Notes: generated from the sequence alone by a model not told the origin. A DNA stretch of 10,595 nt from RGIG464 sp045643185 (GCA_045643185.1 JAZUKH010000247.1:1-10595); one strand, 5' to 3'. Positions 1 through 7,299 are shown, numbered from the stretch's first letter. Numbers and translations: made by a program.

Positions 1-80
1 TGCGTTCATGCGCTCTCTATTAAAACTTCCTTGCTTCACCTGAGTGGTAACGATCGGCAAGCCATTCTGTCGAACAGTCC

Positions 81-109
81 TTGACATTTTTAAGACGCTT
101 CCCTAGAAA
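81..109 (+). promoter_or_regulatory. Sigma70-type promoter of prfC
   Basis: A perfect -35 box TTGACA (81-86) is followed after exactly 17 bases by TAGAAA (104-109), a 4/6 match to the -10 consensus. Transcription would begin near 115-117, giving a leader of only about 45 nucleotides before the prfC start. No gene can be supported in bases 1-80 to the left of it. Confidence 0.5.
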
Positions 110-123
110 GACGCGGTTTTTTT

Positions 124-150
124 GCCTCGTCGTGAGGCGCATTTTTTTTT
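124..150 (+). terminator. Terminator-like hairpin in the prfC leader
   Basis: GCCTC (124-128) pairs with GAGGC (134-138) around a GTCGT loop. Two bases later comes an A and then nine T (142-150). A run of seven T (117-123) lies on the other side of the stem. The T tract abuts the prfC Shine-Dalgarno sequence, and a good promoter lies upstream, so the hairpin should be transcribed in the prfC leader. It could act as an attenuator, or it could be the terminator of a gene left of the window. The five-pair stem is short, so strength is uncertain. Confidence 0.4.
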
Positions 151-161
151 AGGAGAACTTT

Positions 162-1778
162 ATGCCGCAATATGATGAGGCGATCCACCGTCGCCGTACG
201 TTTGCCATTATTTCCCACCCGGACGCCGGTAAGACGACGTTGACCGAAAAACTTTTGTTATACGGAGGGGCGGTACACACCGCCGGCTCGGTCAAGGCTC
301 GCAAGAGTGACCGTCATGCAACGAGCGACTGGATGGCGATGGAACAGGAGCGTGGTATCTCGATCTCGACATCAGTCATGCGTTTTGACTGGAACGGTTG
401 TGAGATGAACCTGCTCGATACCCCAGGACATAACGATTTTAGTGAAGACACTTATCGTACGCTGGCCGCAGCCGACTCGGCGATCATGTTGATCGACGCG
501 GTCAAGGGCGTCGAGCCTCAGACGATCAAGCTGTTTCAGGTTTGTCGCATGCGTGGCATCCCGATCGTCACCTTCATTAATAAGATGGACCGTGAAGGAC
601 GTGATCCGCTCGAGCTGCTTTCTGAGATCGAAGATGTTCTTGGCATTCCGACAACGCCTGCAACCTGGCCGGTCGGGCAGGGCAAGGCGTTCTGTGGCGT
701 TTATGACCGCTGGAACAAGCGTCTGCTTAAGTTTGAGCGTGCCGAAGGCGGTTCCAATAAGGTGCCGGTCATCGAAGCGGATATCAACGATCCGGCCCTC
801 GAAGCTGAAATCGGCTCTCGTATGTACGAAAATCTCGTCGAGGGACTGGAATTGCTCGACGGTGCTGGTTCGGATTTCGATCGCGAGGCATATCTGCACG
901 GTCAGCTAAGCCCGGTATTCTTTGGCAGCGCCCTCACTAACTTTGGTGTTGAGCCGTTCCTCGATGCCTTTGTGAAGCTTGCGCCGTCGCCGCGCGAACA
1001 CATGACCGTTGATGGTGACGTGATCATGCCCGAGGACGAAGACTTTTCCGGCTTTGTCTTCAAAATTCAGGCGAATATGGATCCGCATCACCGTGACCGC
1101 ATCGCCTTTTTCCGTATCTGTTCCGGTCGTTTTGAACGCGGTATGACGGCGACATTACGTCGTACAGGCGCCAAACTTACGCTGACCAAGTCGCTCACAT
1201 TTATGGCTCAGGAACGTGTCAGTCTTGATGAGGCTTTTGCCGGCGATATCGTTGGGCTTTGGGACTCTGGTCAGCTGCACATTGGCGATACGCTTTGCAC
1301 TGGTAAAGGCGTGACCTATGAAGGCATTCCTCGATTCAGCCCCGAAAACTTCGTACGCGTCGTGCTGCGTGATCCGCTCAAGCGCAAACAGCTCAAAAAA
1401 GGACTCGACGAACTTTCCGAAGAAGGCGCAGTGCAGGTCTTTTATGATCTTCAGCGCATGGAACGCGATCCAATTTTGGGTGCCGTCGGTAAACTGCAGT
1501 TCGATGTCGTTCAAAATCGACTTTTGAACGAATACAACGTCAATGTCACATTCGATGGTCTGCCGTATCAGTATGCACGCTGGATCGAGGGTGACCTTAG
1601 TGTGGATGACATCAGTCGCCGAAGCGGCACGCTGTGTCTACATGATATCGAAGACCGACTCATCGTGCTTTTCCAGAGCGAATGGATGATGAATCGCATT
1701 ATCGACGATTATCGCGATAAAAATGTCAAGTTCATTGCCGCTGTTCAGCCTGGTCGTAAGGCGGACAAAAAAGCGTAA
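162..1778 (+). CDS. prfC: Peptide chain release factor 3 (RF3)
   Basis: RF3 is the cytoplasmic translational GTPase that removes RF1/RF2 from the ribosome after peptide release. All GTPase motifs are visible: P-loop HPDAGKTT at residues 19-26, switch I RGISIST at 64-70, DTPGH at 86-90, NKMD at 140-143, and SAL near 256-258. Family-typical stretches include VEPQTIKLFQVCRMRGIP and FINKMDREGRDPLEL. The G domain covers roughly residues 1-280, followed by a beta barrel to about 390 and the RF3 C-terminal domain to 538. The length, 538, is close to the 529 residues of E. coli RF3. The start is fixed by AGGAG (151-155) six bases before ATG. It sits alone between its own promoter and a terminator, so it is probably monocistronic. 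Nothing is broken or missing. Confidence 0.97.
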   Translation: MPQYDEAIHRRRTFAIISHPDAGKTTLTEKLLLYGGAVHTAGSVKARKSDRHATSDWMAMEQERGISISTSVMRFDWNGCEMNLLDTPGHNDFSEDTYRTLAAADSAIMLIDAVKGVEPQTIKLFQVCRMRGIPIVTFINKMDREGRDPLELLSEIEDVLGIPTTPATWPVGQGKAFCGVYDRWNKRLLKFERAEGGSNKVPVIEADINDPALEAEIGSRMYENLVEGLELLDGAGSDFDREAYLHGQLSPVFFGSALTNFGVEPFLDAFVKLAPSPREHMTVDGDVIMPEDEDFSGFVFKIQANMDPHHRDRIAFFRICSGRFERGMTATLRRTGAKLTLTKSLTFMAQERVSLDEAFAGDIVGLWDSGQLHIGDTLCTGKGVTYEGIPRFSPENFVRVVLRDPLKRKQLKKGLDELSEEGAVQVFYDLQRMERDPILGAVGKLQFDVVQNRLLNEYNVNVTFDGLPYQYARWIEGDLSVDDISRRSGTLCLHDIEDRLIVLFQSEWMMNRIIDDYRDKNVKFIAAVQPGRKADKKA

Positions 1779-1791
1779 ACCTTTGTATTCG

Positions 1792-1837
1792 CGTGTGGAT
1801 GCGCTTGAATTTGAACGCATCCACACGTTTGGATCTT
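1792..1837 (+). terminator. Intrinsic terminator after prfC
   Basis: CGTGTGGATGCG (1792-1803) is perfectly complementary to CGCATCCACACG (1816-1827), giving a 12-bp stem with a 12-base loop. It begins 13 bases after the prfC stop. The following tract (TTTGGATCTT) is only weakly T-rich, so termination may be partial or Rho-assisted. The perfect stem could also work from the opposite strand. Confidence 0.6.
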
Positions 1838-1865
1838 AAGTGAAAAAATACTGAATTTATATAAT
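1836..1865 (+). promoter_or_regulatory. Candidate promoter with perfect TATAAT
   Basis: TATAAT at 1860-1865 is a perfect -10 box. The best -35 is TTAAGT (1836-1841) with an 18-base spacer, only a 3/6 match. The area is very AT-rich, so a chance match is possible. If used, the RNA would start near 1872 and run into the hairpin at 1950 and the terminator at 2169-2208, a transcript of roughly 340 nucleotides without a good reading frame. Confidence 0.25.
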
Positions 1866-1949
1866 AGAAATAATAATTCAATATATAAAACAAAATCACC
1901 AGAATTTGATGGGATAGGCAGTTTGCGTACGGTTGAAGCAGCAGGAAAC

Positions 1950-1977
1950 CCATAGGTCGGTTTTGACTGACCTATGG
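1950..1977. repeat. 12-bp inverted repeat (hairpin with TTTG tetraloop)
   Basis: CCATAGGTCGGT (1950-1961) pairs with ACTGACCTATGG (1966-1977) around the loop TTTG. One of the twelve pairs is a G-T wobble. No T run follows, so it is not an intrinsic terminator. It could be a structured part of an RNA crossing the region or a protein-binding operator. No function can be assigned from sequence alone. Confidence 0.5.
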
Positions 1978-2135
1978 CATGTTTGGCGATGATGCACCGC
2001 GTTTGACATGGAAACAACAGAAGACACGCATGACGTTAAAAAGGTTCATATTCTGTAAGTCTGCGAGGAATTCAGCCTGGATTTGGGACAACCAAAACAG
2101 CGCGGACTTCGTCAAAAATCCCAACTCAATTAGCT

Positions 2136-2164
2136 TTGACTTGTGCGATATTCAGGAATAAAAG
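2136..2164 (+). promoter_or_regulatory. Candidate promoter upstream of the giant lipoprotein gene
   Basis: TTGACT (2136-2141, 5/6) and TAAAAG (2159-2164, 4/6) are separated by exactly 17 bases. The start point would be near 2171, inside the first arm of the hairpin at 2169-2187, and the RNA would have to pass the T run at 2202-2208 to reach the gene. A weaker alternative is TTGAAC (2207-2212) with CATAAA (2232-2237), but its 19-base spacer is long. Confidence 0.3.
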
Positions 2165-2168
2165 CGGC

Positions 2169-2208
2169 ACGATCCTATTAGGATCGTCGAAGTGAATTTC
2201 GTTTTTTT
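2169..2208 (+). terminator. Two small hairpins followed by seven T
   Basis: ACGATCC (2169-2175) pairs with GGATCGT (2181-2187) around TATTA. Immediately after, CGAA (2188-2191) pairs with TTCG (2198-2201), and seven T follow at 2202-2208. This looks like an intrinsic terminator, although the stem touching the T run is only four pairs. It lies 138 bases upstream of the lipoprotein start. It would either stop RNA from the left or act as an attenuator in the lipoprotein leader. Confidence 0.45.
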
Positions 2209-2219
2209 GAACGTAACTG

Positions 2220-2330
2220 GCCCGGATTGCGCATAAAAGATGTCCGGGCATGCTCAACAGAAGAAAAGTCTGTTTTGTACTGGGACGAATGGTTCGTTCC
2301 AGGAAATCGTTTGGTCCATAGAAAGGACTG
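2220..2330 (+). promoter_or_regulatory. Structured leader of the giant lipoprotein gene (three hairpins)
   Basis: Three inverted repeats follow each other before the start codon. GCCCGGA (2220-2226) pairs with TCCGGGC (2243-2249). CTGGGACGAA (2280-2289) pairs with TTCGTTCCAG (2293-2302) with one G-T pair and a three-base loop. GGTCC (2313-2317) pairs with GGACT (2325-2329) around ATAGAAA. The last stem is followed by TTTT (2331-2334) and then the Shine-Dalgarno AAGGAG (2335-2340), so its folding could affect ribosome access. This may be an mRNA-stabilising or regulatory leader. No known riboswitch class was recognised. Confidence 0.4.
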
Positions 2331-2345
2331 TTTTAAGGAGTATAT

Positions 2346-5300
2346 ATGAAAAATACCCGAACTCGTTATGTTGTTTCTTTGAGCGTTATGGCAGCGCTTG
2401 TCGCGATCATGAGCGGCTGCAGCTATGACAGTGTCAAGGAATATGAGTGGGAACAGAATTGGAACGCTGATCGTCAGCCAGATAAGAGTCTGTTGAAGAT
2501 GGCGCTTCAGTCGACCAGTGGATGCGCGATCGATACCGACTGCGCGACGGGGTCATTCTGTTACCATGGTCAGTGTACGATGCAGTGCAGTGACACCTGG
2601 CCCTGTGAAGACTCGGAAGTGTGCACGCTTCATGGTCGTTGCATTTCCAAGTCTGCTTCCGCTGCGATTGCGGCGAGTGCTCGTCATCGTGATGCTGACA
2701 GCGACAGTGAGTTCGACGAGGCCATGGCTGAGAAGGAAGCTTCTGACGTCGTCGAAATGATCGAAAATCCGGATATTATTAGCGTTTCCAACGAGAATGT
2801 TTTCGTTGGAGAAGGTGAAAAGTCGGTTCAGGTCAAGATTCGTACTGCGGTTGATTACGGCGCCATAAATTACATCGTGAGGGATACGGTTAACGATAAA
2901 GTCTCGATGTTGCAGAAAGCGACGATCAAAACCGATGTGAATACAGGCACTCAAACCTATACCTTCGAACTTCCGACGAGTACCTCAGCCGCAGGGGATG
3001 AAGGCGCTGCTGAATCGCTTCAACTTGACAGTGCGTTCGGTAAATATGGTTTCACGCTTCGTCCTGCGCGTCCTGCCAGTGGTATGTATGACGCCACGAT
3101 CAGCACAGACAAATTCAGCGGTGAGTCTTTGCCGCTTCGCATTGCGATCAAGACGACCCCGGTTGCTCCCAAATCATTTGACGATATCAAAGCCATTCAG
3201 CTTTATGTCGCAGCCAGTGAGACTGACATTTTCTCACCGATTTCTGTCGAGCCTAACGATGACGTCAAATGGGTCAGTGTGAATATGAAGAAAGGTGAGG
3301 ATTGTATTGATGATAGCGCAGATAATTGCTGGGTCGCTCAATACTCCACACAGAATTTCACGAACCCGAGTCTTACGCTCGTGTCGGCTGAGGATAAAGT
3401 GACACGTTCACTTCGTATCGAATTCTATGATCATGATTCGGATGATCATACATTCTATGGAAAAATGACCGATACGCTGAGTGGTTTTTATCGTAATTCC
3501 AAGGCGGATCAAAATTCCTGGAATTCGACGATGCTTACAGGTAATCTTGTTGCGATTCGCACGAATAAACTTGATGAATCCAAAATGACGATCGTCGAGC
3601 ATACGCCTGCCTCAGGAAGCGATTATCGTGACATCAATACCGCGCCGAAGGCGTCAGATGAATTATGTAATGCAGGCTTAGCCAAACTCAAAACATACGC
3701 AGTCATAATTGATGAAGCGAACAACAGCGAATGTGATAGCGTTGATAAATTCAGAAGTAATGAGAAATGCCTGTCAGATGCTGTTTATGGGATTTTGAGT
3801 GATAAAGATACGCTCATCTCGTCGCGCATCGCTAAAATTTTGGGTGAATCCTCAGGAGCGGATGCTGGTGACAAAGAAACGTTTTCTGAGTTCATTACAG
3901 ATTGCGTCAGTGGTAAAGATGGCAGCGTCTGTGCGGATCGTCCTGAAGTTCTTTGTGCTGTGGGACTGGTTGGTGAAGCCTTTATGAAAACGACCGATGC
4001 CGCCGCTTCAAAGGATTTGATCGAAAAATGGCACAGTCTTGTTCGTGAATCCTACCTTGGACTCCAGTTCTCTGCTTGGCAGAACGACGTTCAGACGCGT
4101 GAAGATTTATTTAAGTCGATCAATGCGCCCCAATTCATTTCCAGCATGGTTGCCAGTGCGATCAACGACAAGTTGGACAAATGGGAAGAGACTGTTTTGT
4201 CAGCCCATCAGAGTGTTTTGAAACGTCAGTTTTCACAGCTTTCGCTCGAAGTTTTGATGCGTGCGATGAATGATGAAAATCTGAGATCAACGTGTGATCT
4301 CGTTCTTTCGGAATATGCCGATGCCTGGTCAAGCCTGAGCAATACGCTTGCGATCGGTCTGTCGCGCTACAACACCATTTTAACGACTGAAACGTCTGCT
4401 AACAATTTGCCTGGTCGTGCTGAGAAAGCGGATGAATTGCGTCACTATCTGTTTGATCTCTACTTTTCTGGCGTTGTTGAAACCGGTTTGAACCTCAATT
4501 CTTCGAATTCATCGCTCAACGCCGGTTACGGATCGAACTTCACGCGCGTCATTAATGAACTGAACACGCTGGATCAGTCATTTGATGAACTCGTTTATAT
4601 GCGAGATGCTGAAGTCGCTGTGCCGAGATCGCTAACAGGCGACACGACAACGGCTGACTTTATTAATGAGCGTCAAAATATCGCGTCGGGTGCCGTTGAG
4701 CAAGCCATCCAAAAATACGAAGCCACGCTTGATGTGCACAATGCGTCAGAAATTAACAAAGAACAGATCACGGCCGTGTTAACGGATAACATTGACAAAC
4801 TACAAACGGAAATCGTGAGTATTTGTGGTTATCCCGACAATAAGGGTAAAACTTGTTTAAAGGCTGATGATGGCCAATGCAAACCGATGACGGATCCAGG
4901 TTTCTGTGGATTTAAGTTGCCCCATGATGCCAAGTCGCCTGGTGATCTGGATCGTGACTTGCAGAATGGTGGTGCTAACATTAAGGTTACGAGTGTTGGA
5001 CAAACTGAAGATGGTTATGATCTGATCAGTGCTGTGGGCACAGGTTCAGCTGCTGAAGCCGTTTCCAAATATCGCGAAGCTGTTGCAAACGTCAAATTGG
5101 CCCAGGCGGAATTGGATGCCGCTCAAAATAAATTTGACACGATGTGGGCTGAAGCGGAAGGCTATGCTGCAAAACTTGAAACCTGGCATCAGAAACGTCT
5201 TGATCTTTCGAAAAGTATCATGCAAGCCCTTGACGGTGTTTGGGGTGAGTGTGTCATGGCTGAAGTCGTGGACGGCAAGTTGACGATTCCTGCGGCATAT

Positions 5301-7061
5301 CAGGGCAAGGCAAAATATTCGATCGACGAGAATGGTTTTGTTCTTGATGAAACTGGAAAGCTGGTCGGTTGCCAAAATCTTGGTGATGAGGCAGAGGCGC
5401 TTGAACTCGAAGAAATCCGCTTAACATTGGAAAACCACGAAAAGAATGTTAAGAATCAGAAGGATGCGCTCAATACATGGGATTCGCTCGCTTCTAAGAA
5501 TCTCGATAAACAGGTGGCTACAAAAGACGCAGCTGCGGCTCTCGAATCGGTGAGCATGGGACTTGAATACGCTTTGGATATCACAGATATTGCGTCTGAT
5601 GCAGCAGAAGCTTGGTCCGATGGTGATACATTATCCGGCTTTTTCAACCCCACAAAAGGTGCGACTGCGGGTACATTTGCTATTACAAAGACTGCGTTTA
5701 GAACGGGACAATTTGCGGTCGATGTCAGTAAAATGGCTATCGAAGCAGCTGCAGAGGTCGCCGATCTCAAATTCAATTATGAAACTGAATTGAATGCGAA
5801 ACAAGCTGAGGTGGATGCGGCTGAGCTTGAGCTGGAACTTGAAAAGAAGTTGAATGCGCTTGCTGAAAAGAACCGCACGATCGAAGGCCGCATGGAGGAA
5901 CTTAATAAAGCGGCGGAAAAGGCCAAAGAACTCTTTAACGTCGAAGATCAATATGCCCGTGATCTTGCGGTGTTAGACGAAAAACGTGCGAAAGCGCTCG
6001 TGTTGTATGAAGACATTGTGCCGCGATATCAGGAAGTTTCCAAGGCGATCATTGCTCGCGAAACGGCTCGCACGCATTACTACAGCGAAGTTCAACGTGC
6101 TCAGGCACTTCAGGCGCAATACGATGCCGCAACGGCGCGTTTGAAGGGTATCGTAGATCTCTATATGTCACCAGCGTCGATCTTTGCTTATGCAAGCGAC
6201 TTGGAACTTGTTGAAAGTGAGATCGATTATGCCAAAGAGAAGATCTACGACTACCTGGCTGCGGTTGAATACTATGCAGTTCGTCCGTTCATTGACGTTC
6301 GTCGAACCGTTTATATGTCGCGAAGCCCAAATGATCTTAAAAAGGTCTTGAGCCGCATTGATGAAGCTAAAAGTACTTGTGGCGGTACAACCAACACCGC
6401 GAAGGCCGAAGTTTCGATGCGCGAACAGCTTGGTGTGCTTACCGACGTTGGTTCCCAGACCAAGGGCGAGCGTTTCAACAACATCATTCGTCAGGGGACG
6501 ATCCCTGTCAATGCGATGACTCGTTATACGGTTGATAGTAATGTTCGTGATCTGCTCAAATCGAAAGACTATCGTAGCGGCACCTTTGCTGTTGAAGTTG
6601 CTAACTTCGCAAACCTTAGTGGAACTTGTAATGGCAAGATCGATGGTTTTGCGTTTAAACTTGTCGGCGAAAACCTGATCAAAGAAGGCGCTGGTGAAAA
6701 CGTCCATCCGTCCATCACGCTCTTCTATAATGGTCAGACTCAGCTCACGAGCTGCCAACCCAATATGGATCAGATCATGTCGCAAGTTGATCCGTCCAAA
6801 ACACGTTATGGCAAGATCTCGACGTTTACGACGCCTGATAAGAAGATTACCGTTAATGCTGGCCTTAATGACTATGCTGAAAAGAACCAGTCATTAAAAG
6901 GTCTGCCGCTTGTGACCTCGTACACGATCTTTATCGATCCGAGTTCCGGCGAAAACGATAAAATCAATTGGGATAACCTCGAAGATGTTATGATCCAGTT
7001 CAACTACACGTACGAAGATCTTTATGACTCAACGTCTTCTTGCACAAGTAACGCGCTTTAA
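2346..7061 (+). CDS. Giant lipoprotein with Cys-rich N-terminus and Tc-toxin-A-like C-terminal third
   Basis: The start is set by AAGGAG (2335-2340) five bases before ATG. Residues 1-25 are a lipoprotein signal peptide (basic n-region, hydrophobic core, MSGC with C25 lipidated), so the mature protein is membrane-anchored outside the cytoplasm. Eight evenly spaced cysteines follow (C60, 66, 72, 77, 81, 87, 93, 99), then an acidic linker and a beta-rich region (about 143-410). The middle is mostly helical, with a four-Cys cluster at 827-852. Helices and coiled coil occupy about 904-964 and 1143-1273, with a C969-C1009 insert and a Gly/Ala-rich loop near 1096-1120. A helical piece beginning SPASIFAYASDLE (1275) and a beta domain (about 1412-1571) close the protein. 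The order helical hairpin, long coiled coil, terminal beta domain, and motifs GLND (1506), LP (1520) and NLEDVMIQFNYTYED (1544-1558), resemble the pore-forming and TcB-binding end of Tc-toxin A subunits as I remember them. That is inference; no search was run. Tc-A N-terminal domains and TcB/TcC partners are not seen. The alternative is an unrelated coiled-coil lipoprotein. Confidence 0.9.
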   Translation: MKNTRTRYVVSLSVMAALVAIMSGCSYDSVKEYEWEQNWNADRQPDKSLLKMALQSTSGCAIDTDCATGSFCYHGQCTMQCSDTWPCEDSEVCTLHGRCISKSASAAIAASARHRDADSDSEFDEAMAEKEASDVVEMIENPDIISVSNENVFVGEGEKSVQVKIRTAVDYGAINYIVRDTVNDKVSMLQKATIKTDVNTGTQTYTFELPTSTSAAGDEGAAESLQLDSAFGKYGFTLRPARPASGMYDATISTDKFSGESLPLRIAIKTTPVAPKSFDDIKAIQLYVAASETDIFSPISVEPNDDVKWVSVNMKKGEDCIDDSADNCWVAQYSTQNFTNPSLTLVSAEDKVTRSLRIEFYDHDSDDHTFYGKMTDTLSGFYRNSKADQNSWNSTMLTGNLVAIRTNKLDESKMTIVEHTPASGSDYRDINTAPKASDELCNAGLAKLKTYAVIIDEANNSECDSVDKFRSNEKCLSDAVYGILSDKDTLISSRIAKILGESSGADAGDKETFSEFITDCVSGKDGSVCADRPEVLCAVGLVGEAFMKTTDAAASKDLIEKWHSLVRESYLGLQFSAWQNDVQTREDLFKSINAPQFISSMVASAINDKLDKWEETVLSAHQSVLKRQFSQLSLEVLMRAMNDENLRSTCDLVLSEYADAWSSLSNTLAIGLSRYNTILTTETSANNLPGRAEKADELRHYLFDLYFSGVVETGLNLNSSNSSLNAGYGSNFTRVINELNTLDQSFDELVYMRDAEVAVPRSLTGDTTTADFINERQNIASGAVEQAIQKYEATLDVHNASEINKEQITAVLTDNIDKLQTEIVSICGYPDNKGKTCLKADDGQCKPMTDPGFCGFKLPHDAKSPGDLDRDLQNGGANIKVTSVGQTEDGYDLISAVGTGSAAEAVSKYREAVANVKLAQAELDAAQNKFDTMWAEAEGYAAKLETWHQKRLDLSKSIMQALDGVWGECVMAEVVDGKLTIPAAYQGKAKYSIDENGFVLDETGKLVGCQNLGDEAEALELEEIRLTLENHEKNVKNQKDALNTWDSLASKNLDKQVATKDAAAALESVSMGLEYALDITDIASDAAEAWSDGDTLSGFFNPTKGATAGTFAITKTAFRTGQFAVDVSKMAIEAAAEVADLKFNYETELNAKQAEVDAAELELELEKKLNALAEKNRTIEGRMEELNKAAEKAKELFNVEDQYARDLAVLDEKRAKALVLYEDIVPRYQEVSKAIIARETARTHYYSEVQRAQALQAQYDAATARLKGIVDLYMSPASIFAYASDLELVESEIDYAKEKIYDYLAAVEYYAVRPFIDVRRTVYMSRSPNDLKKVLSRIDEAKSTCGGTTNTAKAEVSMREQLGVLTDVGSQTKGERFNNIIRQGTIPVNAMTRYTVDSNVRDLLKSKDYRSGTFAVEVANFANLSGTCNGKIDGFAFKLVGENLIKEGAGENVHPSITLFYNGQTQLTSCQPNMDQIMSQVDPSKTRYGKISTFTTPDKKITVNAGLNDYAEKNQSLKGLPLVTSYTIFIDPSSGENDKINWDNLEDVMIQFNYTYEDLYDSTSSCTSNAL

Positions 7062-7068
7062 TTTCAGT

Positions 7069-7096
7069 AAGACGAGAGGCTGGTGCTTCTCGTTTT
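7069..7096 (+). terminator. First intrinsic terminator after the giant lipoprotein gene
   Basis: ACGAGAGGC (7072-7080) pairs with GCTTCTCGT (7085-7093) around the tetraloop TGGT, with one G-T pair. It is followed by a short T run (7093-7096) and preceded by AA, which can extend the stem. It begins within ten bases of the stop codon. Confidence 0.65.
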
Positions 7097-7105
7097 GACC
7101 CAGTG

Positions 7106-7161
7106 ATGATCCATGTGACTTAGCGGTTTCCGCTGAGTTGCATGGATCATTTTTTGTTTTT
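7106..7161 (+). terminator. Second, very long intrinsic terminator
   Basis: ATGATCCATG (7106-7115) is perfectly complementary to CATGGATCAT (7141-7150). The pairing continues inward through 7116-7126 and 7130-7140 with three G-T wobbles, ending in a TTT loop, about 21 pairs in all. A T run (7150-7155), a G and five more T (7157-7161) follow. With the hairpin just upstream, it should insulate the next gene from read-through. Confidence 0.8.
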
Positions 7162-7191
7162 GAGTCACTTGGGGGTCGTAAAATGAAAACG

Positions 7192-7259
7192 CGGCCGTAT
7201 TGAGCGGAGCGAGAAGGCAGCGTGCGTCTGTCGTATCGAGCGAAGCGAGATAGACAGCG
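7192..7259. repeat. Tandem REP-like hairpin repeat, two copies
   Basis: Copy 1 (about 7192-7222) and copy 2 (about 7228-7259) share the pattern CGTAT-y-GAGCG-r-AGCGAGA followed by a CAGCG end, with a period of 36 bases. The core GAGCG-r-AGCGAG is nearly mirror-symmetric. Each copy can fold. In copy 1, GCC (7194-7196) pairs with GGC (7216-7218). In copy 2, CTGTC (7228-7232) and TATC (7234-7237) pair with GATA (7249-7252) and GACAG (7253-7257). One C-G pair in copy 1 is a T-A pair in copy 2. No other copy was seen in the window. Confidence 0.6.
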
Positions 7260-7270
7260 CTTTATATGAA

Positions 7271-7299
7271 TTGAAAAGATACAATCGTTATTATATAGA
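7271..7299 (+). promoter_or_regulatory. Sigma70-type promoter of the MopE-like lipoprotein gene
   Basis: TTGAAA (7271-7276, 5/6) and TATAGA (7294-7299, 4/6) are exactly 17 bases apart in AT-rich DNA. The start point would be near 7306, giving a leader of about 263 nucleotides, long enough for the regulatory structures described downstream. It lies just beyond the tandem terminators, which supports an independent transcription unit. Confidence 0.45.

Larger units (their letters stand above)
1779..2345. other. Noncoding stretch between prfC and the giant lipoprotein gene
   Basis: These 567 bases hold no gene I can support. From left to right there is the prfC terminator (1792-1837), an AT-rich patch (about 1842-1890) with a perfect TATAAT and an 8-base inverted repeat (TTTATATA 1856-1863, TATATAAA 1882-1889), a 12-bp hairpin (1950-1977), a promoter-like pair (2136-2164), a hairpin-plus-T-run terminator (2169-2208), and three hairpins in the leader of the next gene (2220-2330). 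A 60-codon open frame at 1979-2161 lacks a Shine-Dalgarno sequence and is not called. Confidence 0.6.

Noticed and set aside
1..84. Possible C-terminal tail of an upstream gene (frame 1 is open to TGA at 82-84), or a divergent start at position 9 on the minus strand
   Set aside because: Twenty-seven open codons at an edge are common by chance. The minus-strand ATG leaves only three codons in the window. Neither can be supported.
1745..2017. Minus-strand open frame overlapping the prfC 3' end
   Set aside because: It crosses the prfC terminator and an AT-rich patch, overlaps a well-supported gene, and has no ribosome-binding site or motif.
1979..2161. 60-codon open frame on + strand between prfC and the lipoprotein gene
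   Set aside because: No Shine-Dalgarno before the ATG (the upstream bases form a hairpin arm), no recognisable protein motif, and the length is expected by chance.
2280..2302. tRNA-like GGTTCG stretch
   Set aside because: It is part of a simple 10-bp hairpin. No acceptor stem, anticodon arm or conserved tRNA positions surround it.
6168..6785. 205-codon minus-strand open frame
   Set aside because: Antisense shadow of the giant lipoprotein, where the forward protein shows clear helical and beta patterns.
7192..7259. CRISPR-like pair of repeats
   Set aside because: Only two imperfect copies with a gap of a few bases, too short for a spacer, and no cas genes nearby.
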